A DNA stretch of 64,000 nt from Cellulomonas gelida (GTDB lineage: Bacteria; Actinomycetota; Actinomycetes; Actinomycetales; Cellulomonadaceae): assembly GCF_006538725.1 (NCBI RefSeq), contig NZ_BJLQ01000003.1, positions 186,001-250,000 of the forward strand, read 5' to 3'. This document shows, piece after piece, positions 63,862 to 64,000 of the stretch. Within the stretch, counting starts at the first letter, position 1, and each line of letters begins with the position of its first letter. Below the pieces are notes generated by a model. The model searched no databases. It was given only the letters and a program-made list of their open reading frames with translations, and was not told the DNA's origin. The translations under genes were made by a program, and so were the position numbers.

Positions 63862-63875
63862 CCGAAACGTTTCGG
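63862..63875. promoter_or_regulatory. 14-bp perfect palindrome, LacI-type operator
   Basis: CCGAAACGTTTCGG is a perfect palindrome centred on CG, the form of LacI-family operators. It lies about 75 bp upstream of a TAGTGT -10-like element (63950-63955) for the gene beyond the window. The usual neighbour after clpP2 is clpX, for which such an operator would be unexpected. No gene is seen in 63793-64000. Confidence 0.5.
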
Positions 63876-63949
63876 GCGGGCGAATTGGCCCGGACGAGGC
63901 AGGACACGCCGCGACACGGGGCGGGGTACGCCTGACACGGGGCGCGGCG

Positions 63950-63955
63950 TAGTGT
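63950..63955 (+). promoter_or_regulatory. Candidate -10 element of the next gene
   Basis: TAGTGT fits the -10 pattern seen elsewhere in the window and is identical to the one before clpP1. The gene it serves starts outside the window; clpX is the usual neighbour. Confidence 0.4.
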
Positions 63956-64000
63956 CCAATGGAGGACCGGCGTCGAGGCGCCGGGTCGGCCGGGACGTCC

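Overview
The window is about 64 kb of very GC-rich DNA (roughly three quarters G+C) with strongly GC3-biased codons, many GTG starts and densely packed genes. The gene content points to an actinobacterium, most likely a Cellulomonas-like member of the Micrococcales. The main signs are tig-clpP1-clpP2, actinobacterial EttA, oligoribonuclease, a mycothiol-type nitroreductase, an F420-type luciferase-like oxidoreductase, paired dynamin-family GTPases, and 'TANNNT then 6-8 nt then start codon' promoters typical of leaderless actinobacterial mRNAs. No phage, transposase, integrase or CRISPR array is visible, so this looks like ordinary chromosome.

Layout. 0.2-4.2 kb: tRNA-Leu, Bcp peroxiredoxin, a GroES-like protein, tRNA-Lys, an ATP-grasp enzyme, tRNA-His, orn and two small unknown proteins. 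4.4-7.8 kb: a Crp/Fnr regulator diverges from a small HMA metal-binding protein and a P1B-type metal ATPase, with five 18-bp direct repeats between them. 7.9-17.6 kb: tRNA-Arg, then two homologous two-gene operons of dynamin-family GTPases (A1-B1 and A2-B2) flanking an SSB paralogue and ettA. 17.7-24.7 kb: a thioesterase, a small protein, an SDR/DUF2867-type protein, topoisomerase IB, an MMPL transporter and TesB. 24.7-27.8 kb: truncated haemoglobin, PTS enzyme I, and free-standing PTS EIIB and EIIA. 27.8-37.7 kb: MscS channel, prolyl oligopeptidase, malQ, pepN, nitroreductase and a membrane-anchored unknown protein. 37.7-45 kb: M13 peptidase, rpiB, an Eis-like GNAT, an alkyltransferase-like protein, an LLM oxidoreductase, a DUF1648-GntR pair and NUDIX. 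45-47.4 kb: cysE and cysK with a Cys-codon leader peptide upstream, then a lipoprotein. 47.7-56.1 kb: a PolA-like polymerase, SGNH hydrolase, tRNA-Pro, a frameshifted LuxR/ATPase regulator with a small coupled protein, an AAA ATPase, a DUF1801 protein and a secreted unknown. 56.2-59.4 kb: a coupled operon of acyl-CoA dehydrogenase, PIG-L deacetylase/methyltransferase and glycosyltransferase. 59.8-64 kb: an unknown gene, tRNA-Gly, tig, clpP1, clpP2 and a promoter region probably for the next gene.

How genes work together. cysE and cysK make cysteine from serine and sulfide, and a short ORF ending Cys-Cys-Arg-Cys-Arg followed by a long-range stem suggests attenuation by cysteine supply. Trigger factor and ClpP1P2 form a protein-quality-control block, with a ClgR-like site before clpP1. 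The Crp/Fnr gene and the metal ATPase operon share a repeat-bearing intergenic region. GntR-DUF1648 has an inverted repeat in its own promoter. The most intriguing features are the duplicated GTPase operons, the cysteine attenuator, the 18-bp repeat array, the three-gene glycoconjugate-like operon and the heavy use of apparent leaderless starts.
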